A stretch of 64,000 nucleotides of DNA from Candidatus Eisenbergiella stercoravium (GCA_019113175.1 DXHY01000029.1:1-64000), one strand, 5' to 3'. Shown: positions 38,592-47,664, counted from the first letter of the stretch. Numbers and translations: made by a program. The notes: generated from the sequence alone by a model not told the origin.

Positions 38592-39118
38592 AGCGGTACC
38601 TCACCCTTTCTCAGCCGGCCGGCAGAAGATACGTGGTTACAGTTCACTCGACACGTGAAAAAATGTCAGCAGGAATTCCCCGGCCAATCTGTACTTTTTT
38701 GAAAAAATGTAGTAATATGTATAAGGTGCTTCTCCGATGCAGAGAATGCAGATATATACGGGATCCGCATGCAAAAGTGCGGACTGTTACTGAATATAAC
38801 GCAGCATTCTGTTTTTGTCAAGAAAATCTTGACAAGAGGGGCAGGTAACGATATAATAAACCAATTTTAAAGGTTCTGTAACAGGAATCTGTTCATTGTG
38901 CACAGGGTGCCGTACATGCGAAGGAGCTCAGCAGAGAGAGCCGTCATGTGCGACGGCGGGACTGCCTGAAAGACGGCCCGCAGCCTTGTGCATCTTCGTG
39001 TATTCATATCCGCAGCAGGCTGCGGCGGCCGGGGAATTTCTCTGCATTTTCCGGTTCGTTTCCTTATTATATTTATTTTATTCAGGGAAACCCTGGGAAG
39101 TGAAGAGGAGGAAGAAGA
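38592..39118. other. 527-base gap: palindromic promoter and structured leader of the peptide operon
   Basis: No gene is visible. A single GTTACAGTTCA motif at 38636-38646 matches one end of the intergenic palindrome family. CCGCA/TGCGG forms a small hairpin near 38766-38783. A perfect inverted repeat overlaps the -35 box at 38815-38835. Bases 38890-38990 can fold: GTGCACAGGGT pairs with GCCTTGTGCAT and encloses CCGTC/GACGG. I cannot match the leader to a known riboswitch. Confidence 0.6.
38815..38857 (+). promoter_or_regulatory. dpp promoter with palindromic operator
   Basis: TTGACA (38829-38834), a 17-base spacer and TATAAT (38852-38857) form a consensus promoter. TTGTCAAG-AAAAT-CTTGACAA (38815-38835) is a perfect inverted repeat whose right arm contains the -35 box, so a protein bound there would block polymerase. 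The leader to dppA is about 255 bases. Confidence 0.75.
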
Positions 39119-40801
39119 ATGAGAAAAATCATGAAAAAAGCGCTTGGTTTTACACTTGCCGCACTCATGACACTTTCCCTGGCCGCATGCTCTTCTGCGG
39201 GAGGCGGAGCGACCGGGGAGAGTGCTGTCGGGCAGGGCAGCGCAACGGCAGGCACGTCAACGGAGAGCGCGGCGTCAGGAGCTGCTGCTTCCGGTGAGAA
39301 GATCGTTAACGTCGGCGTAACGGATACGCTGACCAGCTTAAATCCGCTTCTGTTAAACGGCGGAGAGGTGAACAAGTACGCGACAGGGCTGATGTTCCTG
39401 CCCCTGATGGAGCTGGACGCAGATCTGAATTTCGTTCCCATGGTGGCGGATTCCATCACCACGGAGGACAATCTGAATTTTGTGATTCACATCGATGAGG
39501 CGGCCACCTGGTCGGACGGCACTCCCATCACGGCGGATGATGTGGCATACACGGCACTGCGTCTTGCCAGCCCTGTAGTGAACAATACTTCCATGATGTA
39601 CTATGTGTTTAGGGGCGTGGGCGACGACGGCTTTGTGGAGGAAGGTGCGGAGAGCATCGAGGGTGTACAGGTCATCGATGACAAGACCGTACAGTTTACC
39701 ACCAAGGAGCCGATGGCGCTGATGACCTTCCTGAATTCCTATGCCAGATATCTCCTGACGCTGCCGAAGCACGTCATCGAGACTTTTGCGGAGGATGAGC
39801 TGACGACACAGGCCTGGTTCAATCAGCCGGACGTGATCAGCGGCCCCTTCTATCTGACGGATTTTGATGTGGATCATTACGTATCCTATACTGCCAATGA
39901 AAATTACTGGAAGGGCGCTCCCAAAATCGATAAGCTGAACATCCGCATTGTGGATGGAAGCCAGCTTTACGCCGGCCTGCAGTCCGGAGAGATCGATATC
40001 ACGCAGCAGACCATGAGCGTGATCCCTCCTGAGGATTATGAGAGCGTGGAAGCGCTGGAGAACGTGGAGGTCGTATACGGATCTCCCATAACCAATCAGT
40101 CCGTGTTCATTCAGACGGCAAACGTGCCGGATGCCAGAGTGCGGCAGGCGCTTCTGTATGCTATTGACAGACAGCAGATCCTTGAGCAGCTGCTGAACGG
40201 CCACGGCGAGGTGGTGGACGGTTTCCTGTCCAGCGCCAGCCCTTATTATGATGAAACGATCACTCCCATCACCTATGATCCCGCAAGGGCGCAGGAGCTT
40301 CTTACCGAAGCGGGCTGGGATGGAAGCCAGACGCTGCGGTTCTACGTGAATTCCGGAGACAGCACCTTTGTAAACGCGGCGACCGTTATGGCAGCGCAGT
40401 GGGCGGCAGTGGGCATCAAGGTGGAAATCACCACGGTGGATTTCGCTACTCTGATGAGCACCGCGGGAAGCAAGGATTATGATATTCTTGCGGTACAGTA
40501 CACCTATTCCCCGGTAGATCCCTACACGGATATGGCGTGGCTGCTTGGTGGAGAAGGAAGCTGGACCGGCTATTCGGATGATGAGGTGAATACGGCGCTT
40601 GCGGGTACGCAGACCACCAGCGATGCAGCGGAGCTGACGAAGCTGTACGGCATTGCGGACCGGAAGGTGCAGGAGGATGTTCCCATGTTCTCCGCCTACA
40701 TCATCAGCGCACAGGGCGCGGTAAACAAGCGCCTGACAGGAGCGACTCCCAGCGTGTACGGATTCTTTAATGACGTTCAGAACTGGGATGTGACGGAATA
40801 A
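39119..40801 (+). CDS. dppA: Peptide ABC transporter substrate-binding lipoprotein
   Basis: 560 residues behind GAGGAGGAAGAAG. A signal peptide ends in the lipobox LAAC, so C24 would be lipidated and the protein anchored outside the membrane. A Ser/Ala/Gly/Thr linker (25-60) precedes the SBP_bac_5 domain, with YKPLL-like entry replaced by NPLLLNGGEVNKYATGLMFLPL and later DARVRQALLYAIDRQQI. It captures di- or oligopeptides for the permease encoded downstream. A 14-bp intercistronic hairpin (40812-40851) separates it from the ATPase gene, probably allowing more binding protein than permease. Confidence 0.92.
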   Translation: MRKIMKKALGFTLAALMTLSLAACSSAGGGATGESAVGQGSATAGTSTESAASGAAASGEKIVNVGVTDTLTSLNPLLLNGGEVNKYATGLMFLPLMELDADLNFVPMVADSITTEDNLNFVIHIDEAATWSDGTPITADDVAYTALRLASPVVNNTSMMYYVFRGVGDDGFVEEGAESIEGVQVIDDKTVQFTTKEPMALMTFLNSYARYLLTLPKHVIETFAEDELTTQAWFNQPDVISGPFYLTDFDVDHYVSYTANENYWKGAPKIDKLNIRIVDGSQLYAGLQSGEIDITQQTMSVIPPEDYESVEALENVEVVYGSPITNQSVFIQTANVPDARVRQALLYAIDRQQILEQLLNGHGEVVDGFLSSASPYYDETITPITYDPARAQELLTEAGWDGSQTLRFYVNSGDSTFVNAATVMAAQWAAVGIKVEITTVDFATLMSTAGSKDYDILAVQYTYSPVDPYTDMAWLLGGEGSWTGYSDDEVNTALAGTQTTSDAAELTKLYGIADRKVQEDVPMFSAYIISAQGAVNKRLTGATPSVYGFFNDVQNWDVTE

Positions 40802-40811
40802 AGAGGGCAGA

Positions 40812-40851
40812 GGGCTGTGCGCTTCCTGATTAGAAGAGAAGCGCATGGCCC
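40812..40851 (+). promoter_or_regulatory. Intercistronic hairpin after dppA
   Basis: GGGCTGTGCGCTTC (40812-40825) pairs with GAAGCGCATGGCCC (40838-40851) at 12 of 14 positions. There is no T-run, so it more likely stabilises the dppA message or partly terminates it. Confidence 0.6.
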
Positions 40852-40908
40852 GGAACCCATCAGGATATCTGGAATTACAGTATGTTTGGAAACGGATGAG
40901 GAACAGTC

Positions 40909-41880
40909 ATGTCGCATTTGCTTGAGGTACAGGGACTGACCACGTCTTTCTCCGCGGATTACGGGGAAACGGTCAGCGTGGATCACATCAGTTTTTATGT
41001 GGATGAGGGAGAGACGGTCTGCATCGTGGGAGAATCCGGATGCGGAAAGTCCGTCACCTCACTTTCAATAATGGGATTATTGGGAAGGGGCGGAGCTGTC
41101 ACTGACGGTTCTGTCCTGTTTGACGGTAAGAACCTTCTTGACCTGTCGGAAAAGGAGCTGGATGAGATCCGGGGAAACCGGATGTCGATGATCTTCCAGG
41201 ATCCGCTGACTTCCCTGAACCCCGTTTTTACCATCGGAAATCAGATCACGGAAAGCATCCGCACGCATATGCATCTGGATAAGCAGGAAGCCGCGGCGCG
41301 GGCGGAGAAGATTCTTTCCCAGGTGGGCATGCCGGATGCGCATGCCGCCATGAAAAAATATCCGCATACGCTGTCCGGCGGAATGCGGCAGAGAGCCATG
41401 ATCGCCATGGCGCTGTGCTGCAACCCGGCGCTGCTGATTGCGGATGAGCCCACAACTGCTCTGGATGTGACCATTCAGGCGCAGATCATGAGCCTTCTGA
41501 AAAAACTGAAAAAGGAGATCGGAATGTCGCTCATTCTGATCACGCATGATATCGGACTGGTTGCGAGCATGGCGGACCGGGTGCTGGTGATGTATGCGGG
41601 GCAGATCATTGAGGAGGCCCCGGTAAAGGAGCTGTTTGCCTCCCCTCATCATCCCTATACCCGCGCGCTGCTGGCCACGGTTCCGAGCATTTATGACGGG
41701 CCGGACAGGGAGCTTGTTTCCATTCCCGGCATTGTACCGGAAAACTATGATTCTATCACTGGCTGCCGTTTCGCGGACCGCTGTGCGTTCCGAAGGCCCG
41801 AGTGCGACAGGCCGCAGGAGGATCAGGCGGCCGGTGAGGGACGCAGGGTCAGATGCGCCAGATGGAAGGAAGTACGGTAG
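40909..41880 (+). CDS. dppD: Peptide ABC transporter ATP-binding protein DppD/OppD
   Basis: 323 residues. Walker A GESGCGKS (41-48), the ABC signature LSGGMRQR and Walker B LLIADEPTTALD are complete; the C-terminal cysteine-containing region (FADRCAFRRPECDR) is the iron-sulfur/zinc-like extension typical of this family. It powers peptide import with the following DppF. GAGGAACAG lies just ahead of the start. Confidence 0.94.
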   Translation: MSHLLEVQGLTTSFSADYGETVSVDHISFYVDEGETVCIVGESGCGKSVTSLSIMGLLGRGGAVTDGSVLFDGKNLLDLSEKELDEIRGNRMSMIFQDPLTSLNPVFTIGNQITESIRTHMHLDKQEAAARAEKILSQVGMPDAHAAMKKYPHTLSGGMRQRAMIAMALCCNPALLIADEPTTALDVTIQAQIMSLLKKLKKEIGMSLILITHDIGLVASMADRVLVMYAGQIIEEAPVKELFASPHHPYTRALLATVPSIYDGPDRELVSIPGIVPENYDSITGCRFADRCAFRRPECDRPQEDQAAGEGRRVRCARWKEVR

Positions 41881-41903
41881 ATTCCGAAATGGAGGATGAC
41901 GAA

Positions 41904-42959
41904 GTGCAGAAAAACGAAAGCAATCTCAATGGGCTTCCGGGAAAGGAGCCTCCCGAGGGAGGACGTATCCTGCTGGAAGTTACCGATCTGAAAAAATACT
42001 ATCCCTTAAAGGGCGGGATCATCACCCATACCACCGGCTATATCCATGCGGTGGACGGCGTGAGCTTTTCCGTCCGGGAAGGGGAGACGCTGGGACTGGT
42101 GGGAGAATCCGGCTGCGGAAAATCCACCATCGGCAGACAGATTGTCGGACTGGAGAAGCCTACGGATGGGATGATCCATTTTGACGGAAGGGATCTGTCA
42201 GCCCTGAAGGCAAAGGAGATGAAGGGTATCCGCACGCAGCTTCAGATGGTATTTCAGGATCCCTATTCTTCTCTGAATCCCAGGAAACATATTTATGAAA
42301 TTCTTGCCCAGCCCATGCTTTACCATCATATTGCGACAAAGGCTACGGTAGGAAAGGAGCTGGAACGCATTCTGGATATGGTTGGCCTTTCCAGAAATGT
42401 TCTGGGAAGATATCCCCATGAATTTTCCGGCGGACAGAGACAGAGAATCGGAATCGCGAAGGCACTGTCCCTGAATCCCCGCTTCCTGGTCTGTGATGAG
42501 CCGGTGAGCGCTCTGGATGTGTCCATTCAGGCGCAGATTCTGAACCTGTTGAAATCTCTGCAGAAGGAACTGAACCTGACCTGCATTTTTGTGGGACATG
42601 GTCTGGGAGCGGTCAACTATGTGAGCGACCGGATCGCGGTCATGTATCTGGGAAAGATCGTGGAGATCGGAAAGGCGGCGGATGTGTTCCGCACCCCTGC
42701 CCATCCTTACACGAAGGCGCTGATCGCGGCGGCTCCGGTGCCGGATCCGGAAGCGGCGGGGCAGGAAAAAAAGCTTCTGGAAGGGGAGGTGGGCTCCAGC
42801 CAGGAGCCGCCTGCCGGATGCAGATTCCATCCCAGATGTCCCTTCGCACAGGAAAGCTGCCGGAATCAGGAGCCGCAGATGTGCGAGGTGAAGGCGGGAA
42901 GCGGTCATTTTTCGGCCTGCCCCGTCATGAACGGAAAGGAGGCGCAGGCGCATGGGTAA
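41904..42959 (+). CDS. dppF: Peptide ABC transporter ATP-binding protein DppF/OppF
   Basis: 351 residues from the GTG at 41904, eight bases behind GGAGG; in-frame ATGs at 41853 (inside dppD) and 41889 lack a good site, but cannot be excluded. Walker A GESGCGKST, signature FSGGQRQR and Walker B FLVCDEPVSALD are intact, and the C-terminus has the CPFAQESC extension. Its end overlaps the start of dppB by eight bases, implying coupled translation. Confidence 0.92.
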   Translation: MQKNESNLNGLPGKEPPEGGRILLEVTDLKKYYPLKGGIITHTTGYIHAVDGVSFSVREGETLGLVGESGCGKSTIGRQIVGLEKPTDGMIHFDGRDLSALKAKEMKGIRTQLQMVFQDPYSSLNPRKHIYEILAQPMLYHHIATKATVGKELERILDMVGLSRNVLGRYPHEFSGGQRQRIGIAKALSLNPRFLVCDEPVSALDVSIQAQILNLLKSLQKELNLTCIFVGHGLGAVNYVSDRIAVMYLGKIVEIGKAADVFRTPAHPYTKALIAAAPVPDPEAAGQEKKLLEGEVGSSQEPPAGCRFHPRCPFAQESCRNQEPQMCEVKAGSGHFSACPVMNGKEAQAHG

Positions 42960-43899
42960 ATACATCATCAAACGGATTCTGATCGCCATTCCGGTTCTGA
43001 TCGGAATCACCATCATCGATTATGTGATCATGTGTATGGCGGGAAGCCCTCTGGAAATGCTTCAGGGCCCGAGAATCTCTCAGGCGGCTGTGGAGGCCAG
43101 GGCCATTCAGCTGGGACTGGACAAGCCCGTTTATGTGCAGTACTTTGTCTGGCTGGGCCAGCTGCTCCATGGAAACATGGGATATTCCATTGACAGCTAT
43201 CAGCCGGTTGCGGATATGATCGCAAGCCACCTGGGACCCACCCTGCTTCTCATGGGCGTTTCCCTGATCGTCAGCCTCCTGATCGCTGTGCCGGCAGGAA
43301 TTTACAGCGCCATCCATCAGTATTCCAGGGGAGACTATACGGTGGTAACTCTTTCCTTTCTGGGAAGCAGCATACCGGGCTTTTTCCTGTCCCTGCTTTT
43401 GATCTTTCTGTTTACGGTTAAGCTGGGCTGGCTCCCTTCCAGCGGCATGAAGACGCTGGGAACGAGCGGCGGCGCAGCGGATGTGGCAGCGCACATGGTG
43501 ATGCCGGTCATCGTTCTTGCCACCTCAATGGCGGGAACCAACATCCGCTACATCCGCAGCGCGGTGCTGGAAATCCTGCAGCAGGATTATCTGCGCACGG
43601 CCAGAGCAAAGGGAATCGGAAGGTTTAAGGTGATCAACAAGCACGCCCTGAGAAATGCCCTGATTCCCATCGTGACGGTGATCGGCATGGAGATTCCGAT
43701 GCTGTTCGGCGGCCAGGTCATCGTGGAACAGGTCTTTTCCTGGCCCGGTCTCGGCCTCATGACCATGAGCGCCATCACCAGCCGGGATTATCCGGTGATC
43801 ATGGGCGTGTGTCTGCTCTCCGCCGTCGTCGTTCTGGTGGCAAACCTGCTGACGGACATTCTGTACGCGCTGGTTGACCCCACGATTCAGCTTCAATAG
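42952..43899 (+). CDS. dppB: Peptide ABC transporter permease DppB/OppB
   Basis: 315 residues with six membrane helices. The N-terminus YIIKRILIAIPVLIGITIIDY is typical, and the cytoplasmic coupling loop reads DYLRTARAKGIGRFKVINKHALRNALIP. It forms half of the import channel. Confidence 0.94.
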   Translation: MGKYIIKRILIAIPVLIGITIIDYVIMCMAGSPLEMLQGPRISQAAVEARAIQLGLDKPVYVQYFVWLGQLLHGNMGYSIDSYQPVADMIASHLGPTLLLMGVSLIVSLLIAVPAGIYSAIHQYSRGDYTVVTLSFLGSSIPGFFLSLLLIFLFTVKLGWLPSSGMKTLGTSGGAADVAAHMVMPVIVLATSMAGTNIRYIRSAVLEILQQDYLRTARAKGIGRFKVINKHALRNALIPIVTVIGMEIPMLFGGQVIVEQVFSWPGLGLMTMSAITSRDYPVIMGVCLLSAVVVLVANLLTDILYALVDPTIQLQ

Positions 43900-43908
43900 G
43901 GTCAGGGG

Positions 43909-44796
43909 GTGAATTTTGAAGAGATGAAAAGAAATAATACGGATATCACAAATGAAAGCTATCTGCAGACCGTATTCCGCAGATTCCGCAGACACCATCT
44001 GGCAGCGGTGAGTTTCGTGGTTCTCGTCATCATCGTCGGAGCTGCCCTGCTCGCTCCGGTGATCGCTCCCTATGATCCGGATGCCATTGTGGGTTCCTTT
44101 TCCGGTGCGCCGAGTGCGGAGCACTGGCTGGGAACCGATCAGATCGGACGCGATGTGCTGAGCCGCCTGCTGTATGCCACCCGGATTTCCCTTCTGGTTG
44201 GCGTGATGGCCACACTGATTTCCACGGTGATCGGCGTAGTGCTCGGTCTTCTCGCCGGATATTTCGGCGGTGCGGTGGATATGGTGATCATGCGCTTTAC
44301 AGACATGGTAATGTCCTTTCCCTACATCCTGCTTGTGCTGGTGGCCGCGTCCATCTTCAAGCCCGGCCTGTGGAGCATCATCCTGATTCTGGGCTTTGTG
44401 GACTGGCCGGGAATCGCCAGACTGGTGAGAGGCAACGTGCTCTCTCTGAGGGAGACCAACTTTGTCAAGGGAAATCTGGTGGCAGGCATGCCTCTGCGGC
44501 ATATTCTGTTCTCGGAAATCCTGCCAAACACGGCGGCTCCCATTCTGGTGTACGCCACCTCGGTGCTGGCACTTTCCATGCTGGATGAGGCGGCCCTGAG
44601 CTTTCTGGGAATGGGCGTGCAGCCCCCCACGGCGAGCCTTGGCAACATGCTCAACGGAGCCCAGTCTCTGACCGTGCTGACGAAGCAGCCCTGGCTGTGG
44701 ATTCCGCCCGGACTGATGATCGTGGTTCTGGTCATCGCCATTAATTTTATCGGGGATGCCCTGCGCGATGCGCTGGACCCCAACAGCAGGAACTGA
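43909..44796 (+). CDS. dppC: Peptide ABC transporter permease DppC/OppC
   Basis: 295 residues from a GTG behind CAGGGG; an ATG at 43924 is possible. It has the family's N-terminal helix, the extracellular GTDQIGRDVLSRLLYATRISL segment and the coupling loop NFVKGNLVAGMPLRHILFSEILPN. It completes the channel with DppB. Confidence 0.93.
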   Translation: MNFEEMKRNNTDITNESYLQTVFRRFRRHHLAAVSFVVLVIIVGAALLAPVIAPYDPDAIVGSFSGAPSAEHWLGTDQIGRDVLSRLLYATRISLLVGVMATLISTVIGVVLGLLAGYFGGAVDMVIMRFTDMVMSFPYILLVLVAASIFKPGLWSIILILGFVDWPGIARLVRGNVLSLRETNFVKGNLVAGMPLRHILFSEILPNTAAPILVYATSVLALSMLDEAALSFLGMGVQPPTASLGNMLNGAQSLTVLTKQPWLWIPPGLMIVVLVIAINFIGDALRDALDPNSRN

Positions 44797-44976
44797 AACG
44801 AAAACAGGCGGCGACGGGCCTGCCCGGGCTGCCGCAGGAAAAGGGCGTTTTCCGCCGAAGGGCGGGGAACGCCTGATTTGATATGTAGAAGACGAGTTGG
44901 TCGGAGGAATGATTGAAAAATGTGCCTGATGACGCATTTTTCAATCGGTAAAGGACGCTCCGCCATGGAGGGAAAA
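44797..44976. other. Gap with two strong hairpins between dppC and the M20 gene
   Basis: 44844-44873 folds as GGCGTTTTCCGCC with GGCGGGGAACGCC. 44911-44946 has perfect 12-bp arms GATTGAAAAATG/CATTTTTCAATC. Neither has a T-run. They may act as processing or attenuation signals inside the operon. Confidence 0.55.
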
Positions 44977-46125
44977 ATGCAGAAAAAATTAGAGGAAATA
45001 TTCGAATGGTTTCACAGAAATCCGGAACTGTCATATGAGGAATACCGCACCACGGAGCGGATCCGGCAGCTTTTGACGGATGCGGGGATCGAAATTCTGC
45101 CGCTTCCGCTGGAAACGGGACTGGTTGCCGTGATCCGTGGGGAAAAGGAGGGGCCGGTGCAGGCTCTGCGCTGTGATATCGACGCTCTTCCCATAATGGA
45201 AGAAACAGGCCTTCCTTATTCCTCTGAAACGCCGGGAAGGATGCACGCCTGCGGGCATGATTTTCACATTACGGCAGGAATCGGCACGGCGCTTCTGCTG
45301 CAGGAAAGGAGGCGGGAGCTCGCCGGAACGGTGAAGCTTCTGTTTCAGCCGGGAGAGGAATCCTCCCTGGGCGCGCTGAAAATCCTGGAAACGGATGTAT
45401 GTGATGATGTGCAGCTCTTCTGGGGACTCCATGCGGACCCTACGAATGAGGCCGGCGTCATCGGCCTGCGGGAGGGCGCGGTGGCGGCTGCGGTGGACCG
45501 GTTCGTGATCACCATAAAGGGCGTGGGCTGCCACGGCGCTCACCCGGATGACGGAGTGGATCCCATTCCCGCCGCCTGCGCCATTGTACAGACGCTGCAG
45601 ACCATCGTGACAAGAAATGTGAACGCCTTTCATCCGTCGCTGATCAGCGTGACCCGGATTGAGGCGGGCAATACATGGAACGTGATTCCGGAAACGGCTG
45701 AGCTGGAGGGAACGGTGCGCACCATGGACCGGGCGGATCGGGAGCTGTTTGAAAAAAAGGTGGAGCTGATCGCGCGGAAAACGGCGGAAAGCTATGGCGC
45801 ACAGGCGCAGGTACAGTGGATTCCCGGACCGCCGGCCGTTATCAACGATGAAGAAATGGCGGAATATGCGGCCCAAACCGCACGCAGACTGGGCTTTTCA
45901 GTGGTGCCGGAGGAGCAGTCCCTGGGCGGAGACGACTTTTCTTTCTATGAGGAAAAGGCTCCGTGCTGTTACATCAAGATCGGAACCGGGAAGGGCCAGC
46001 TGATCCACCAGCCGGGCTTCGCGGTGGAAAAGAGCGTTCTGGCGCCGACGGCAGAATATCTGGCGGAGGTGCTGATGAATCAAATCAAAATCCGGACAAC
46101 CCGCTCCAGTGCCCTGGTAATCTGA
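44977..46125 (+). CDS. M20-family amidohydrolase / peptidase
   Basis: 382 residues. The ATG at 44977 was chosen for the GGAGGG five bases ahead; ATGs at 44965 and 44920 lack one. HACGHD (90-95) and QPGEE (124-128) are the metal-binding motifs of the aminoacylase/hippurate hydrolase/IAA-hydrolase branch, and a dimerisation domain interrupts the catalytic one at about 180-290. These enzymes remove acyl groups from amino acids or cleave dipeptides. It follows the peptide transporter, so it probably processes imported substrate. Its last 46 bases overlap the convergent pcp gene. Confidence 0.9.
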   Translation: MQKKLEEIFEWFHRNPELSYEEYRTTERIRQLLTDAGIEILPLPLETGLVAVIRGEKEGPVQALRCDIDALPIMEETGLPYSSETPGRMHACGHDFHITAGIGTALLLQERRRELAGTVKLLFQPGEESSLGALKILETDVCDDVQLFWGLHADPTNEAGVIGLREGAVAAAVDRFVITIKGVGCHGAHPDDGVDPIPAACAIVQTLQTIVTRNVNAFHPSLISVTRIEAGNTWNVIPETAELEGTVRTMDRADRELFEKKVELIARKTAESYGAQAQVQWIPGPPAVINDEEMAEYAAQTARRLGFSVVPEEQSLGGDDFSFYEEKAPCCYIKIGTGKGQLIHQPGFAVEKSVLAPTAEYLAEVLMNQIKIRTTRSSALVI

Positions 46126-46682
46126 CTCAGCTCCATGCTGGGCGGGACGGGTGTTTTGGCAGCTGCCTGCTCCATGGAATAGGGAACATGGATGAAACCG
46201 CCCTGCATGGGTCTGCTTTCGTGATGAATCAGATGTAAAAGCGTGTACATGAGATGGTTGCAGACATAGGTTCCGGCTGAATTGGAGAGGAAAGCGGGAA
46301 TGCCGTCGGCCTGCAGACCGGCAACGATCTCCTTTACCGGGAGAGAAGAAAAATAGGCGGCCGGTCCATCTGCGGAAACGGGCTGGTCATGCGGCTGCAC
46401 ACCGTCATTATCCGGAATGGAGGCATCCTGAAGATTGACGGCGATCCGCTCTATGGCGATGCCGGCATAGCCGCCTGCCTGGCCGATACAGAGGACAATA
46501 TCAGGCCTGCATGCCGTTATGGCTTCCTTCAGGACAGGGCCGGAGTGCGTAAAAGATACCGGGATTTCCGCTTTTGCAATTTCCGCGCCGCCGATACGGT
46601 CCGGAAGCCGCCTGACGGCTTCACAGGATGGATTGATCAGTTCCTTATTAAATGGCTCAAAGCCTGTAAGCAGTATTTTCAT
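46080..46682 (-). CDS. pcp: Pyrrolidone-carboxylate peptidase
   Basis: 200 residues. The start MKILLTGFEPF (46682) lies behind GGAGGAAAT; a longer in-frame reading up to 46838 has no support. The catalytic triad is visible as E79 (IERIAVN), C141 (GTYVCNHLMY) and H165 (GGFIHVPY). The enzyme removes N-terminal pyroglutamate from peptides in the cytoplasm, which fits the neighbouring peptide transporter and M20 enzyme. The gene is convergent with the M20 gene and overlaps it. Confidence 0.94.
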   Translation of the reverse strand: MKILLTGFEPFNKELINPSCEAVRRLPDRIGGAEIAKAEIPVSFTHSGPVLKEAITACRPDIVLCIGQAGGYAGIAIERIAVNLQDASIPDNDGVQPHDQPVSADGPAAYFSSLPVKEIVAGLQADGIPAFLSNSAGTYVCNHLMYTLLHLIHHESRPMQGGFIHVPYSMEQAAAKTPVPPSMELSQITRALERVVRILI

Positions 46683-46796
46683 CAGATTTCCTCCGGAATT
46701 TTCCTTTTCCTGAATTTTACCATACTGAATAAAACCGGGCAATGTCCGACTCAGGTTGATAATTCCTCTTCCTGCCAACCAACGGTTGATTTGCCA

Positions 46797-46825
46797 TTGC
46801 AAAATTGAGGAAAATCGTATATAGT
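46797..46825 (+). promoter_or_regulatory. Promoter of the ECF transporter operon
   Basis: TTGCAA (46797-46802), a 17-base spacer and TATAGT (46820-46825). A CAACC-AAC-GGTTG inverted repeat lies about ten bases upstream (46776-46788). Confidence 0.6.
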
Positions 46826-46848
46826 TAATAGGAAGCATTACACAGAAC

Positions 46849-46923
46849 AGGCCGGAGGCGTCCGGACTGCCGGAAATCCGTCATGCGGCGGATGGCAGGA
46901 CGGCAGAAAACTGAGGCCTGTAT
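46849..46923 (+). promoter_or_regulatory. Folded leader of the ECF operon, unknown class
   Basis: ACAGGCC near 46849 can pair with GGCCTGT near 46915, enclosing GTCC/GGAC and a hairpin TGCC..ATCCG / CGGAT..GGCA. Vitamin ECF operons are often under riboswitches. I find no TPP, cobalamin, FMN, THF or preQ1 core sequence here, so the class is open. Confidence 0.4.
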
Positions 46924-46956
46924 ATACCTTTATGAGGAACGAGGAGGAAACTCACC

Positions 46957-47511
46957 ATGAAACTGAAGTTTGGCATCAAGGAAGTCGTTGCAATCGGTAT
47001 TGGAACCGCTCTGTTCGTTGTTCTGACGAATGTACAGGTTCCTTTCATGATTATTCCCAACACGGCTCTGCAGTCCAGAGTAGCGGTACTGACCTTCTTC
47101 TCCGCAGTGTTCGGCCCCATTGTAGGCGGAGCCATCGGAATCATCGGCCATGCGCTGGGCGACGCGCTTTTCTATGGAAGCGTGTGGTGGAGCTGGGTAT
47201 TCCCGGATGGACTGTTCGGCATCATCGTCGGCCTGTTCGCTGCGAAGTATGCGATTAAGGAAGGCGGCTTTTCCGGAAAGACCATCGTTCTGTTCAACGT
47301 GGTCCAGGTAATCGCAAACGCGCTTGCATGGATTATCCTTGCGCCTGTGCTTGATATTCTGATTTATGCGGAGCCTGCAAACAAGGTATTTGTCCAGGGC
47401 GTTCTGGCCTTTGTGGGAAATATCGTGGTAGCCGGAGTTCTGGGCTCTCTGCTGGCTTATGCATATTCCAGGATCGGAGCAAAATCCTCCAGCCTTTCCA
47501 AGGAGGACTGA
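46957..47511 (+). CDS. ECF transporter S component, UPF0397-like
   Basis: 184 residues with five or six membrane helices. IKEVVAIGIGTALFVVLT, FSAVFGPIVGGAIGIIGHALGDALFYG and WWSWVFPDGLFGIIVGL follow the UPF0397 pattern as I recall it. S components bind the vitamin in the membrane and dock on the EcfT/ATPase module encoded next. The ligand is not evident from sequence; thiamine precursors are one possibility for UPF0397/YkoE-type systems. Confidence 0.85.
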   Translation: MKLKFGIKEVVAIGIGTALFVVLTNVQVPFMIIPNTALQSRVAVLTFFSAVFGPIVGGAIGIIGHALGDALFYGSVWWSWVFPDGLFGIIVGLFAAKYAIKEGGFSGKTIVLFNVVQVIANALAWIILAPVLDILIYAEPANKVFVQGVLAFVGNIVVAGVLGSLLAYAYSRIGAKSSSLSKED

Positions 47512-47559
47512 TCCGGAAAACGGAAGCGGTGCGGCGTGTCCGACTGGACAAAGAATCAG

Positions 47560-47664
47560 GCCGGCCCATAACGGGCCGGCTGTCCTTTTTATACGGCAGG
47601 GAATGAAATTTCCTGCCGTATAAATAAAAAGACGCTCCGCTGCGGATGCGCATGATGCGGAGCG
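47560..47664 (+). terminator. Three consecutive hairpins inside the ECF operon
   Basis: 47560-47590: GCCGGCCC-ATAAC-GGGCCGGC then TGTCCTTTTT, a good terminator. 47591-47621: ATACGGCAGG arms. 47633-47664: CGCTCCGC/GCGGAGCG. The ATPase gene starts 36 bases later without an obvious new promoter, so the first hairpin probably reduces rather than ends transcription. Confidence 0.65.

Noticed and set aside
46797-46956. THF, TPP or preQ1 riboswitch before the ECF operon
   Set aside because: None of the conserved cores of these classes could be found; only a generic fold is supported.
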